Origin: Chitinivibrionales bacterium
GTDB lineage: Bacteria > Fibrobacterota > Chitinivibrionia > Chitinivibrionales > FEN-1185
Length of the DNA stretch: 64,000 nucleotides
NCBI GenBank assembly: GCA_035516255.1
Contig: DATJAL010000042.1
Location: forward strand, 1 to 64,000
Reading direction: 5' to 3'
Shown: positions 28,769 to 37,421 of the stretch, in pieces
Layout: each line of letters opens with the position of its first letter
Numbering within the stretch: position 1 is the stretch's first letter
Notes under the pieces: model-generated
What the model saw: only the letters and a program-made list of their open reading frames with translations
Databases searched by the model: none
Told to the model about the DNA's origin: nothing
Translations under genes and position numbers: made by a program

Positions 28769-30208
28769 TTAAAAAAGCAATCCCAGCTTCAGCACCATCC
28801 ACCATGACAGCTTTGTCCGCAGCACCTCTTCGGAATCGTAAAAATTGTTGACCGGCGATTCATTGCGGATGTGGTCGCACGCGACCTGTGCCACAGCGAA
28901 AAGACCGTTCTTGAAAGTTTTCTTTGCATACACGGCCCATTTCAAGTTGTCATCATGGGCATAGTTGCTAAAAGGCTCAGTCGTGTAGGCCACCCCTTGG
29001 GGAACCGGGACCGGCTGCCATAGAGACTGGTCCTTGTATTGATAATTGTTGGGGTATTTGCAATCGTAATACTCGAATTGCAGCGAAAGCACGTCGAAAA
29101 TGCTGAAGCTCCCAAAGTCGAATGAAGGCAGGTTGATGCCCAGCATGATTGGTACCTTGTGTATGAGCGTGTCGTATCCGTAGGGGTTGTCCTGGCTTGA
29201 AGGATAGCTCTGCACTCCAAGTATCGCCGCTTCTCCGAATAATTTTAAACCCTCGTTTCCGATGAACAAGAAATGGTCGGGCGACCCGAAGAAACGCTTC
29301 GGATCAAAGGAAAAGCGCCCCATCAGCTTCAATCCGGCGGCCGTGTAGTATTTCGCCGAAGCGACGCCGCCGTTGGAATCCAATACAACGTCGTAGGCGT
29401 TGCCATTGGAAGCGAGCCCAGTTCCGATGGTCTCGGTGTGGGGAGACGTAAGACCATCGTTTGCGGGCACGAGACTCTGATACATGGCGCCCACGCCTAA
29501 GTTGAAGATCTTTGCCATGTCAAAGGTGGCAATGCCCCCGAGGTTCAAATCGAAGAAGGGGGGCATGTCGGTTGATGCATTGAGAATGAGGTCGAGGTGG
29601 GTATGAAACAGCGAGGGGCCGAGGTCACTGCTTATCTTCAAGCCCAGGAGCCTTGCCAGCGCAAAATCGAATTGATTGAAGAGCACCGCAGGATAGCATC
29701 CGCTTCTGTAAAGATACTCGCCGAGATCGCGCGCATCGGGATTGTACTTAAAAGGGAAGTAGCCAAGGGTGAACTGGAGATACGGCGACTCGGCGTCGCC
29801 GAGGTAGAAGTTGCTGAAGGCCCGGTCGAAGTAGAAGGCGTAATACATCGAGGGCAAAAAGAACCCTTCAACGCCGCCTTTTTCGTTTTGGGGGAAGGTA
29901 TTGTAATACAGCTTTCCCTCGATAGCGGCCTGGATCTGGAACCTGTCTCCCAGCTGCTTATTGAAACCGAAATTAACATAGGTCCGCATGACGTCCTGGT
30001 GGGCGCAGGAGTCGGAAAGCATGTGGGGCCATTCCAACTGGCCGAATTCCGAGGACGAGAAGCCCGAGAAATGCAGGCCGAGCGCGTTCAATCCCGATGA
30101 GACCGGATTGGCAGTCGTGTCCGTTTCCCCGGCGCTCGCGGCTTGCAGCAAGGCGCCCAGGCAGATGATGCCGGCGATTACGGCAAAATAAAGTCTGTGC
30201 TTCATCAT
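28769..30208 (-). CDS. Porin-like outer membrane beta-barrel protein
   Basis: A 479-residue protein with signal peptide (1-26, cleavage near ASAGE) and alternating hydrophobic/aromatic strands throughout, ending in WWMVLKLGLLF with the terminal Phe typical of outer-membrane barrels. No specific family was recognised; it may be a porin or alginate-export-like channel. A promoter with TTGACG and TATATT lies at 30345-30372, leaving a leader of about 130 nucleotides. Confidence 0.65.
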   Translation of the reverse strand: MMKHRLYFAVIAGIICLGALLQAASAGETDTTANPVSSGLNALGLHFSGFSSSEFGQLEWPHMLSDSCAHQDVMRTYVNFGFNKQLGDRFQIQAAIEGKLYYNTFPQNEKGGVEGFFLPSMYYAFYFDRAFSNFYLGDAESPYLQFTLGYFPFKYNPDARDLGEYLYRSGCYPAVLFNQFDFALARLLGLKISSDLGPSLFHTHLDLILNASTDMPPFFDLNLGGIATFDMAKIFNLGVGAMYQSLVPANDGLTSPHTETIGTGLASNGNAYDVVLDSNGGVASAKYYTAAGLKLMGRFSFDPKRFFGSPDHFLFIGNEGLKLFGEAAILGVQSYPSSQDNPYGYDTLIHKVPIMLGINLPSFDFGSFSIFDVLSLQFEYYDCKYPNNYQYKDQSLWQPVPVPQGVAYTTEPFSNYAHDDNLKWAVYAKKTFKNGLFAVAQVACDHIRNESPVNNFYDSEEVLRTKLSWWMVLKLGLLF

Positions 30209-30344
30209 TCGTGAGACTCCTTTGAAAGAGTTTGTTTGTGATGGTTTTCAGAAATCCTGTGATGCAGTCAAGAAAAGACTGTTGATTCTCCCCGGTCTTC
30301 GCGATTTCGATACTGAATGAAAGCGCGCTGAGCGGACTATTAAG

Positions 30345-30372
30345 AATATAAGATAGGAATGGCTCGCGTCAA
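30345..30372 (-). promoter_or_regulatory. Sigma-70-type promoter for the porin-like gene
   Basis: On the minus strand TTGACG (30372-30367), 16-base spacer, TATATT (30350-30345), about 137 bases before the ATG. Confidence 0.55.
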
Positions 30373-30447
30373 AGTCCGTCATTCACCTTGGGAATGATGT
30401 TTCACGGAAAACCGCAAAGCAATGACCGTCAGATTACATTTATGAAG

Positions 30448-30480
30448 CACGGCTCCCCGCCGGGCGAGCGGGGAGCCGTG
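30448..30480 (-). terminator. 13-bp hairpin after the GH30 gene
   Basis: CACGGCTCCCCGC pairs perfectly with GCGGGGAGCCGTG around a 7-base loop, 16 bases beyond the GH30 stop. No T run follows. Confidence 0.6.
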
Positions 30481-30495
30481 TGACTATTTGGCTTT

Positions 30496-32124
30496 TTAGT
30501 TTTGACCCGGCTTGGTCACGTATACGCCCGGAGTAACACGGCCCGCGGGAGATGTCAATACTCTTTTTCCCGACACCGTATAGGCTTCGGGTCCAAGCAC
30601 ATCTGATCTGTCAAGGCCCATTACCTGGCGCCAGGCCGAAAGATTGCTTTTTGCCGATGAGTGGACAGTCCCGGCAGGTTTTTTATTGTTGATGACCGGA
30701 ACTCCGCCCGGATACCAGAAAAAGTCGTCAATGGAATAGGGCGTCGTCGCATATTCAATCTGATTGCTTCCGATCACCACTCTGCCGTTATACGAGGCGT
30801 TTGCCGGATTGTGCACGATCACCGCATAACTGGAGTCGGGATTTTTAAAGGCCATTACCTCGGGGGTATAGCTGCCTGACAACGTGGTGCCTATGCGCAC
30901 TGCGCCGGTCCGGACATATTTCGAATATTGGGCCATTGCATAGTAAACGGGCCTCATTGTATATGTCTTGGCCGCGGTATTGATGAGAATTCCGGCATCG
31001 CACCAGTTCGAGGACAGGTTCGGGCCTCCCTGCTGGTTGAGGATCATGTTCCAGTCCACCCAGCCTTCGGAGCCGTTGGTGCAATCACCCCAGATGTCGT
31101 GGGCGTAGTTTTCCGCGCTCTGCTGCCACGATTCAGGATTGGACTGGTTAAAGCCGGTGATGCATTGCTCAGTCGCGAGGATGTGCTTGCCCAAACTCTT
31201 GTATGTCGTGTAAACCGTGTTGACCGCGCTGAACAGGTTCTGGTAGTCGTACCAGTGGATTGCCTCTCCCCATACCATGGGGGTCACGGTAGCGTCGGAA
31301 TAGAACGTGTTTGCCCACTGGACCATCATATCCCTGTTGTGGTCGAGAAACATGACATTGAGGACGTTCGGACCGAGATTGTTCCTTGCCAGCATAGGCC
31401 CGAGATAGTTCTTCATGAAATCCCGCTCCTGGACGTCCGAGAAGATCATGGAAGGCCAGCTCTGCGTCGCGGCCGGTTCGTTCTGAATGGTGACCCCCCA
31501 TGGCGTCACGCCGAATGCCTTGTATGCCTGGTACCACTTGACAAAATACAATGCCCATGTGGTGTCGCAATTCGCGAGCAACGACCCGCCATTGTCCATG
31601 TTCCCGTTCGACTTCATCCATCCCGGCGCGCTCCAGGGGGAGCCGAAGATTTTAAGGTCGGGATTCAGCCCCATGGCTTCTTTTTCCCATTGAAGTATGT
31701 ATGTCTGGTCATGCGCAACGCTGAACTTGCTCAGGGAATAGTCGCCCGCATTGTCATCGTAACTGTATAAAACCGCGGAAAAATCGCTTGCACCCATCTG
31801 AGAGCGGCATACTTCGTAATTGGCGCCGGTGGGGCCGAAGTAGGCCGCCTCCACCGCCGCGCGGTCGGTGGCACTGAGGTAGTTCAACGCCCACGCCCCG
31901 GCATCGGTGAAGGAACCGCCGAATCCCACCATGGTCTGATAGGTCTGCGCCGGATTTACGGTAACGGTCAACGGTTCGGTGGTGCCTGCGGCGTGAAATG
32001 AGAGCGTTTGCATCTTCATTTTGTCGCCGCCGCTGGACGACCTCATCCAGGTGACTTGTTGCGCGAACGCGGATCCGATCATGACAAAACAAATTGCCAG
32101 CAAGAGCGTCTTTTTGGGAGCCAT
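30496..32124 (-). CDS. Secreted GH30-family glycoside hydrolase
   Basis: A retaining glycosidase of family 30, whose members cleave glucosylceramide, beta-1,6-glucan or xylan. The 542-residue product has a signal peptide (1-21), GFGGSFTDAGA (67-77), acid/base Glu216 in IQNEP and nucleophile Glu319 in ATEQ, then a C-terminal beta-sandwich. It ends in a YTVSGKRVL..GVYVTK tail resembling secretion/sorting tails. Substrate within GH30 is not assigned. ATG 32124 is preferred over 32130 because AAAGGAGA would be too close to the latter. Confidence 0.92.
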   Translation of the reverse strand: MAPKKTLLLAICFVMIGSAFAQQVTWMRSSSGGDKMKMQTLSFHAAGTTEPLTVTVNPAQTYQTMVGFGGSFTDAGAWALNYLSATDRAAVEAAYFGPTGANYEVCRSQMGASDFSAVLYSYDDNAGDYSLSKFSVAHDQTYILQWEKEAMGLNPDLKIFGSPWSAPGWMKSNGNMDNGGSLLANCDTTWALYFVKWYQAYKAFGVTPWGVTIQNEPAATQSWPSMIFSDVQERDFMKNYLGPMLARNNLGPNVLNVMFLDHNRDMMVQWANTFYSDATVTPMVWGEAIHWYDYQNLFSAVNTVYTTYKSLGKHILATEQCITGFNQSNPESWQQSAENYAHDIWGDCTNGSEGWVDWNMILNQQGGPNLSSNWCDAGILINTAAKTYTMRPVYYAMAQYSKYVRTGAVRIGTTLSGSYTPEVMAFKNPDSSYAVIVHNPANASYNGRVVIGSNQIEYATTPYSIDDFFWYPGGVPVINNKKPAGTVHSSAKSNLSAWRQVMGLDRSDVLGPEAYTVSGKRVLTSPAGRVTPGVYVTKPGQN

Positions 32125-32356
32125 GGACATCTCCTTTGATTTAAAGGGTTAAAATTACAATCTGAAAAAATACTAAAATCATGCAATTCAACCTAATAAT
32201 ATAATGTGTTTTACCGCAAATGGTCAGGCAAAACGAAAAATTTTATTGGGAATTTTAATGGTAAATGGTTTTTCCCCCTTTTTAAGCAAGGTCCCTGAGG
32301 TAAACCCGAAACCAATTCCGGCATATAACAGAGCCCTTGGTTGCAATGTTTTTGAC

Positions 32357-33556
32357 TCAATTGTTCTTCAATGGATCTGCCGTTTCTTTTTTAATTGAAC
32401 TCAATGAGTTTTGAAACCCTTTTAAATTTGAGATCATTCCATTCAATGCAGAGATATAAGATTTATAAACTAATTTATTTTCCTCCCAATGTAATCCATG
32501 AAAGGAGAAATTAAGCCAGTTATAGGCTTTCAGGGCACTTTCTTTGTCATAAAATGTGTATATCCAATTCTGAGAAATCCGGTCTTGGTCCATAGCCCCA
32601 ATACCATTTGAAGCGAATCTAATCGGGGTTGGGATCCCGCCCCAACTCATATAAGCCTCATTATTCGAAATACCAAATTCAAAAAAGGCTTTCCAAAACG
32701 ATAACTGAATAATAAGCCTCTGCAGGATAAGCGAATCGCTTTCCGGCGACAGCGGATGTTTCACCCACGAATAAAGATAGCTGCCTTTATAATCGATCAG
32801 CGTTTTTTCACGTCCCCTGAATCCATCTTCAAATAAAAAGATCGATATTTGCTTGGTGGGATACAAATCTTCCAGTTCAGCCTTTTTGACAAGCAGAAAC
32901 CCAAGCAGTTCGGGGCTTGTCCAAGCTTTTTTCGGCATTGGTATGAGAAATCGATAGCCGTCGTTTTGCTTTTCGATTTTTAAAAAAACCGCTTCGTTTG
33001 GATCAAAGTAGTCCAATTTTTTTAAGGTGTTTGCAATTTCCGTTGCCTCCTCATCGGACAATCCATCATAAAATACCTTGCCTCTTAGTTCTTTTAAATT
33101 TATGACTTTCCCTTCCATTTCCGGCGAAAAGGATGAAAGAGCAAATGAATATCCGAAAATAAAGATTAACGTTATGCATAATCCAACAAGGCCGATTTTT
33201 GCGGCACGCCAACCTGAATGGACGCCGCCGTCCCGGGTTATATGATCCTTAATTAATTTGCCCTGGAGTTTTTCCAATAAAAACGCGATAATGCCCGTAT
33301 ATGCCGCCGGGATAAAATAGTGAGGAATTTTTTCCGAATATTTTTGAGGAATGGCTATGAGAAGTGAAAAAAGGAGAATCGTGCTTAGTATTCCAATTAT
33401 CATCGCCCTTCGCGCCGCAGTAAAATTTCCAAACGCCCTGTAGTTTTCCGAAATCATGTAACCGGCGACAATCGGGCCCCCAAAAAGGGTAGCTATATCT
33501 ATCGATTTTCTGTCGAATATTTTTACTTCTTGTTTGTATAATTCATCCGCATTCAT
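32357..33556 (-). CDS. Unknown three-helix membrane protein with large soluble domain
   Basis: A 399-residue protein not recognised. Three membrane helices are visible (about 52-69, 79-96 and 118-140), followed by some 250 soluble residues with mixed alpha/beta character. The DNA is distinctly AT-richer than the core genes and the codon choice differs, suggesting recent arrival together with the next two genes. Confidence 0.65.
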   Translation of the reverse strand: MNADELYKQEVKIFDRKSIDIATLFGGPIVAGYMISENYRAFGNFTAARRAMIIGILSTILLFSLLIAIPQKYSEKIPHYFIPAAYTGIIAFLLEKLQGKLIKDHITRDGGVHSGWRAAKIGLVGLCITLIFIFGYSFALSSFSPEMEGKVINLKELRGKVFYDGLSDEEATEIANTLKKLDYFDPNEAVFLKIEKQNDGYRFLIPMPKKAWTSPELLGFLLVKKAELEDLYPTKQISIFLFEDGFRGREKTLIDYKGSYLYSWVKHPLSPESDSLILQRLIIQLSFWKAFFEFGISNNEAYMSWGGIPTPIRFASNGIGAMDQDRISQNWIYTFYDKESALKAYNWLNFSFHGLHWEENKLVYKSYISALNGMISNLKGFQNSLSSIKKETADPLKNN

Positions 33557-33643
33557 CTGGATTTTCTTTCTTGCCCTGGCCGGCTTCAGCCATTACTCAT
33601 AAAATATACGAAAGGCCGAGCTTTATGATTGAGCCGGCAAATT

Positions 33644-34228
33644 CTATTTGCAATCATTACTTTTATCCTGAAAGCATTTGCCGTGGTTTGGATAGATTTC
33701 CCAGCAGACCGGCGGTTTTGAAAATGCTTTATATAAACACTCCGCACGTGGCATCTCTGGAAGCCGGTGTTTCCTAATAAAGACAGTATTAAAGGTGAAA
33801 GTGCTGTCTGTTTCTACAGAACAGCCTAAATTTCGAAGCGCCGCTTTAATTGAGTCATCAATTTCCTGCTCACTGTAAAAAGAAAATGAAAGCTGCCCTC
33901 TATCCTCATAAAACAAATATCTGACAAGATATTTTCCATTCTCCAAAGGAATTGTTGTCGATATTTGGCTTCCGCGGTCTCTTCCCAATATTTTTTTCAC
34001 GCATGCCGATCCTGGATAGTGTTTTTGAAACATGCTGTCGGACAGTTTTGAATGAGGAGCAAAAGCCGGCCAGATGGCCCGAATTTGAGATTCGAATTGC
34101 AGATTGACTGAATCAATGCAAGCAGATTCCTCTTTGGTAATTCTTTCCAATTGGGAATGAGCAGAGGATGTCAACAAAAGGGCTAACCCGATGGCGATGG
34201 ATAATCGTTTTTTACCGCGGGTGTGCAC
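33644..34228 (-). CDS. Small secreted protein of unknown function
   Basis: A 194-residue product from GTG 34228, with a clear signal peptide (IAIGLALLLTSSAHSQ) and four or more Cys in the mature part. The longer open frame to 34507 only re-reads the upstream membrane-protein gene. GTG 34228 lies 2 bases past that gene's stop with AGAGGCGG nearby, so the pair is coupled. No family recognised. Confidence 0.6.
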   Translation of the reverse strand: MHTRGKKRLSIAIGLALLLTSSAHSQLERITKEESACIDSVNLQFESQIRAIWPAFAPHSKLSDSMFQKHYPGSACVKKILGRDRGSQISTTIPLENGKYLVRYLFYEDRGQLSFSFYSEQEIDDSIKAALRNLGCSVETDSTFTFNTVFIRKHRLPEMPRAECLYKAFSKPPVCWEIYPNHGKCFQDKSNDCK

Positions 34229-34230
34229 GA

Positions 34231-34746
34231 TTACCGCCTCTGCAGAAAATAACTCCCCACGTATAACCCCAAAGACAAGATGATATAGGCATATTCCACG
34301 ATCTTTTTTTTCGCGCCGTCCTCCCGCGCCTGGAATATGTCGAGGAACGCGTGCCGTATCAGGAACGTGTAAAGAACGAAATACAGAAACGGTATCACAT
34401 GAACGTAAAACGGGTAATTGCCGACTTTTTTCCCGAACAACGACAGCACCCATCCGATCTGGCTGTAGATCCCGAGTATGCCCAGGCCGGCGTTGATGAA
34501 CATCCATTTTACTTCGTCAAGCCCGAACATGACGAGGTAAAACACCACATATACCGTGATCGCAAGGCCGCCGTGCGCGTAAAGAAAGAGCACCGGCGTG
34601 TTCTTTGAGCCATAGGCCATGAAAAAGCCTGAGAGGCCGAATATCAGCATGTGAACCATGAAGAAAGGGTAGAGCATGTACCATGGAATAGTTGAGCCCG
34701 CTGGATAGGTCTTGCCGTTGATGGTCATCTTGCTGCGAAGTTTCAT
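34231..34746 (-). CDS. Five-helix integral membrane protein, unknown
   Basis: A 171-residue protein with five hydrophobic helices (about 24-46, 52-75, 82-105, 111-132 and 148-168), short loops and several His within or near helices. It could be a small sensor or transporter; no motif decides. A ribosome site GGGAGA lies just before the ATG. Confidence 0.7.
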   Translation of the reverse strand: MKLRSKMTINGKTYPAGSTIPWYMLYPFFMVHMLIFGLSGFFMAYGSKNTPVLFLYAHGGLAITVYVVFYLVMFGLDEVKWMFINAGLGILGIYSQIGWVLSLFGKKVGNYPFYVHVIPFLYFVLYTFLIRHAFLDIFQAREDGAKKKIVEYAYIILSLGLYVGSYFLQRR

Positions 34747-35117
34747 GGCGTATTATCTCCCTTTACGGTTTAATAATGTTTTATAGATAATACTACCATC
34801 TTGTATTTGCAAATCAAGCCCTTTTTGTCGGCTGCGATGAATTTCCCGATCCTTTTGCGGATTGTTACGCCACTGATGTGAAAAAAAGGATAACGAAGGG
34901 GAATTCTTTTTTATAGCGCGAAGCGCGTACCGCTGAGGTTGCGTTGCGAAGGGGCGACGCCTCGCGAGCGTAATGCGAGCGAATTCGCGCGCCCCTTTGC
35001 TGGAAAGGGTGCGCCCCGGATCGCCGGCGCGTAGCGTCGGAAGCCGGGGGCCAGGGGAAACCATGAAGCGGTGTCCTCGCCAGAGTATAAAAATGGTCTT
35101 TAAAAAACCAAACCTGA
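34747..35117. other. Gene-free gap with palindromic GC-rich core
   Basis: The first 110 bases are AT-rich and probably hold the promoter of the five-helix gene. Bases 34910-35060 are a chain of short inverted repeats (GCGCGAAGCGCG; GCGAGCGTAATGCGAGC type) that ends in R2 copy d. No gene seen. Confidence 0.5.
35003..35060 (+). repeat. Dispersed structured repeat R2, short copy d
   Basis: It has the invariant R2 core GGATCGCCGGCGC...GCGTCGGAAGCC. Inner stem CCGGCGC/GCGTCGG pairs with one G-U on the plus strand, and outer stem GCCCCGG/CCGGGGG pairs fully though its sequence differs from copies a and b. The hairpin loop is only 3 bases (GTA). Confidence 0.55.
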
Positions 35118-36374
35118 TTACCTGACAATCTCCACCACGCTCGTCTTCCCGTCAATTCCCACGCTTACCTGATACCTCGATCCGTTCCGCGTGATGACGC
35201 CGGTAAGGCCGTTCGCGGTGTCCGCGACGCCGTAGAACGCCGCGGAAGCGCCATTGGCGTTTGTCAGTGTTATGGAGGCGAGCCCCACGGCCGGCTCCAC
35301 GCCGGTCATGGTCTGCGGGTCCGGGCTGATGCGGATACTGATACTGCGGTACGGCGACAGGGAACGGTACACGACGCTGCGGGAAATAGCGAGCAGGCGG
35401 TCGTCGCCGGCGCTGGAGAGGTTTTTCCCTATGTCAACTTTATAGGCAACCGTGAGGCTTTCGGCGGTGTCGGCAACGCCGGGATAAAACGTGACGATGC
35501 CGAGCGTCGAATCAGGTTCGCTGAAGTAAACCCGCGACAGGGTCGTGGCGCCGGCAGCGGTGCTGCGCGAGACAAACAGCGGCCGCGCGCTCATGATGCA
35601 GTTGCGGTCGTGCGCGGGCAGTGAGACCGTGTCCGTGACCGGCACTGCGCTCACGAACAGGTAATCGACTTGCGCCGTGTTTGCCGCGGAGGTGTATGCC
35701 ACGTTTGCGAGCGTCCACTGCGGCGCGGGAACAACCGGCGCAGGGTTGCCCTTGATCGATGATCCGCCCGAGTCTGCCGCGAGCCACAGCGTGTCGGTCA
35801 CGGCATACAAAAGCTGCGCGCCGTCGGATTGCCGCACGACGCGCACGACCACCTTGGCGCGCTTCTGCAGCACGGTGTCGGCGATCACGGCCGTGTCGCA
35901 TATGACAATGGACCCTTTTCTAACGGTCACGTTCACCACGGCGGTGTCGCCCGCGGCGGGAAGCGGCCGGGAAACGGTGTCGGCCACCATGATCGTGTCG
36001 CGGATATAGCTGGTGTCCCTGTTGAATACCGTATCGTAGAACGTCACGGTGTCGTAGATGATGAGCGAGCTGTCATTGACCGGCGCGGTGTCGGCGAGCG
36101 CGGCGCTGCGCTTGGAAAGGCCGGCCGGGGCGGAGGCAAGCGGCACGTTCTGCACGGTGTCGGCCGCTGCCGCGCTGTCAAGATATGCGGACGGCTGCCA
36201 GAGATTTTTTGTGTGCAGCGCGGCGAGCGCCTCCTTTGCCATTGCCTGTGCGCATGCCGTGATGTCCGGGTTGCCGGTTTCGGTGCCGCTGGCGATATTC
36301 ACGCTGCATCTGCATAGCCACAGAGCGGCCCACAGGGCCAGGAGCGCGGCAAAGGGTAAAACGCGCCGTTTCAT
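35118..36374 (-). CDS. Lipoprotein with GTETGNP motif, partner of TIGR02147 regulator
   Basis: A 418-residue exported protein. The signal ends LWLCRCS (lipobox Cys21 or Cys23), followed by ASGTETGNP, a motif I associate with Fibrobacterota envelope proteins encoded beside TIGR02147 genes. The middle (about 105-175) is a run of strand-turn repeats rich in DTV/DT pairs (YDTVTFYDTVFNRDT, VADTV), then beta-sandwich-like domains. Function unknown; surface attachment or adhesion is a guess. Its ATG overlaps the stop of the upstream regulator. Confidence 0.7.
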   Translation of the reverse strand: MKRRVLPFAALLALWAALWLCRCSVNIASGTETGNPDITACAQAMAKEALAALHTKNLWQPSAYLDSAAAADTVQNVPLASAPAGLSKRSAALADTAPVNDSSLIIYDTVTFYDTVFNRDTSYIRDTIMVADTVSRPLPAAGDTAVVNVTVRKGSIVICDTAVIADTVLQKRAKVVVRVVRQSDGAQLLYAVTDTLWLAADSGGSSIKGNPAPVVPAPQWTLANVAYTSAANTAQVDYLFVSAVPVTDTVSLPAHDRNCIMSARPLFVSRSTAAGATTLSRVYFSEPDSTLGIVTFYPGVADTAESLTVAYKVDIGKNLSSAGDDRLLAISRSVVYRSLSPYRSISIRISPDPQTMTGVEPAVGLASITLTNANGASAAFYGVADTANGLTGVITRNGSRYQVSVGIDGKTSVVEIVR

Positions 36375-37213
36375 GGCCGCCCTCCGCCATTGTTAAAGGG
36401 CGCGGACAGGGGAAAAAGCTGGAAGTTGACCTGCACCGCCACGTCCGGGTTCCTGTCGGCTTCCGCCATGTCAAGAAGCTCCTTGCGGAACTCGCGGAGC
36501 TTCTCGATGACGGCGTTTTTCGTTGCGTGTGACACGCTGAGCGTGAGGCTCGAGATGTCGCGCTGGTCAGCGGGGAAGCGCTCGATAGACTCGGCGGCGC
36601 GCTGCATCATCGCCTTGTGGTAATTAGCCACGGCAATGGAACGGACAAGCGGGCCGGTGGTGAGCGTGGCCGCGCTCTTCGCATAACGCCCGTTGCCGGT
36701 TTTTTCGATGAAGGCAAGGTCAAGTAGCAGCGTCACCGATTTTTCCGCCTCAACGGCCGAGATGGTCGGTATCACGGCGCGGCCGAGTGTTTTATAATCA
36801 CCCTTGAAATCGACGGCGGTCACCAGTTCCCTGATCACGGGATGGTACCATTCGGAATAATAGGAATATTCCGACTCCTCGATTTTCTTCGGGTCCGTTT
36901 TCCGCCGGTATTTCATCAGCTTCGCAAGATAGGCGTTTTTCTCCTCGAGCGTCCAGCTCTGGTTGAAGAAAACAAGGTTCTCAAAATATTCGGCCTCTTT
37001 TTTGTTGTGGGAGAGCGCCTTTGAGAACTTGAAAACGCTTTCTTTTGACAGGTTCCGCTTGTCGTCGATGACGAGCTTGAGAAAGTTGGGCGAGGTGAAG
37101 CCGGCTTTCTGCGAAAACAGCCGGTACGAATAAAACGGGTGCTCCCTTTTTTTCGCAGCGTACGAGTCGCGCAGGTAATCGCGGTAGTTCATGTACTCGT
37201 AAAGATGTTTCAT
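36371..37213 (-). CDS. TIGR02147-family protein (putative regulator)
   Basis: A 280-residue soluble protein matching the TIGR02147 family, abundant in Fibrobacter: start YMNYRDYLRDSYAAKK, then FSQKAGFTSPNFLKLVIDDKRNLS, which resembles a helix-turn-helix, and YFENLVFFNQS. The second half is helical (DUF4423-like). Usually encoded next to envelope proteins and taken as transcriptional regulators, though not proven. It overlaps the lipoprotein start by 4 bases, so the two are coupled. Confidence 0.85.
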   Translation of the reverse strand: MKHLYEYMNYRDYLRDSYAAKKREHPFYSYRLFSQKAGFTSPNFLKLVIDDKRNLSKESVFKFSKALSHNKKEAEYFENLVFFNQSWTLEEKNAYLAKLMKYRRKTDPKKIEESEYSYYSEWYHPVIRELVTAVDFKGDYKTLGRAVIPTISAVEAEKSVTLLLDLAFIEKTGNGRYAKSAATLTTGPLVRSIAVANYHKAMMQRAAESIERFPADQRDISSLTLSVSHATKNAVIEKLREFRKELLDMAEADRNPDVAVQVNFQLFPLSAPFNNGGGRP

Positions 37214-37421
37214 ACGGAAACGATCGGCTTTCAGGAGTCACCGGACAGAAGCCCGCTGTCACCGGTCAGCAGTCAGAAACCAGCGGTCGACAGTCAAAAA
37301 GATCTCTTCGGAAGATTGCTTCGCGACGCTCGCAATGACATCATCATTCTGCCTTATCACCTGTCAACTAACGTCTACCTCAATTTTTCTCTGTGTCTCT
37401 GTGCCTCTGTGGCGATCTATT

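Noticed and set aside
34229-34507. Upstream extension of the secreted protein at 33644
   Set aside because: It only re-reads the five-helix membrane gene in another frame; GTG 34228 starts at a signal peptide.
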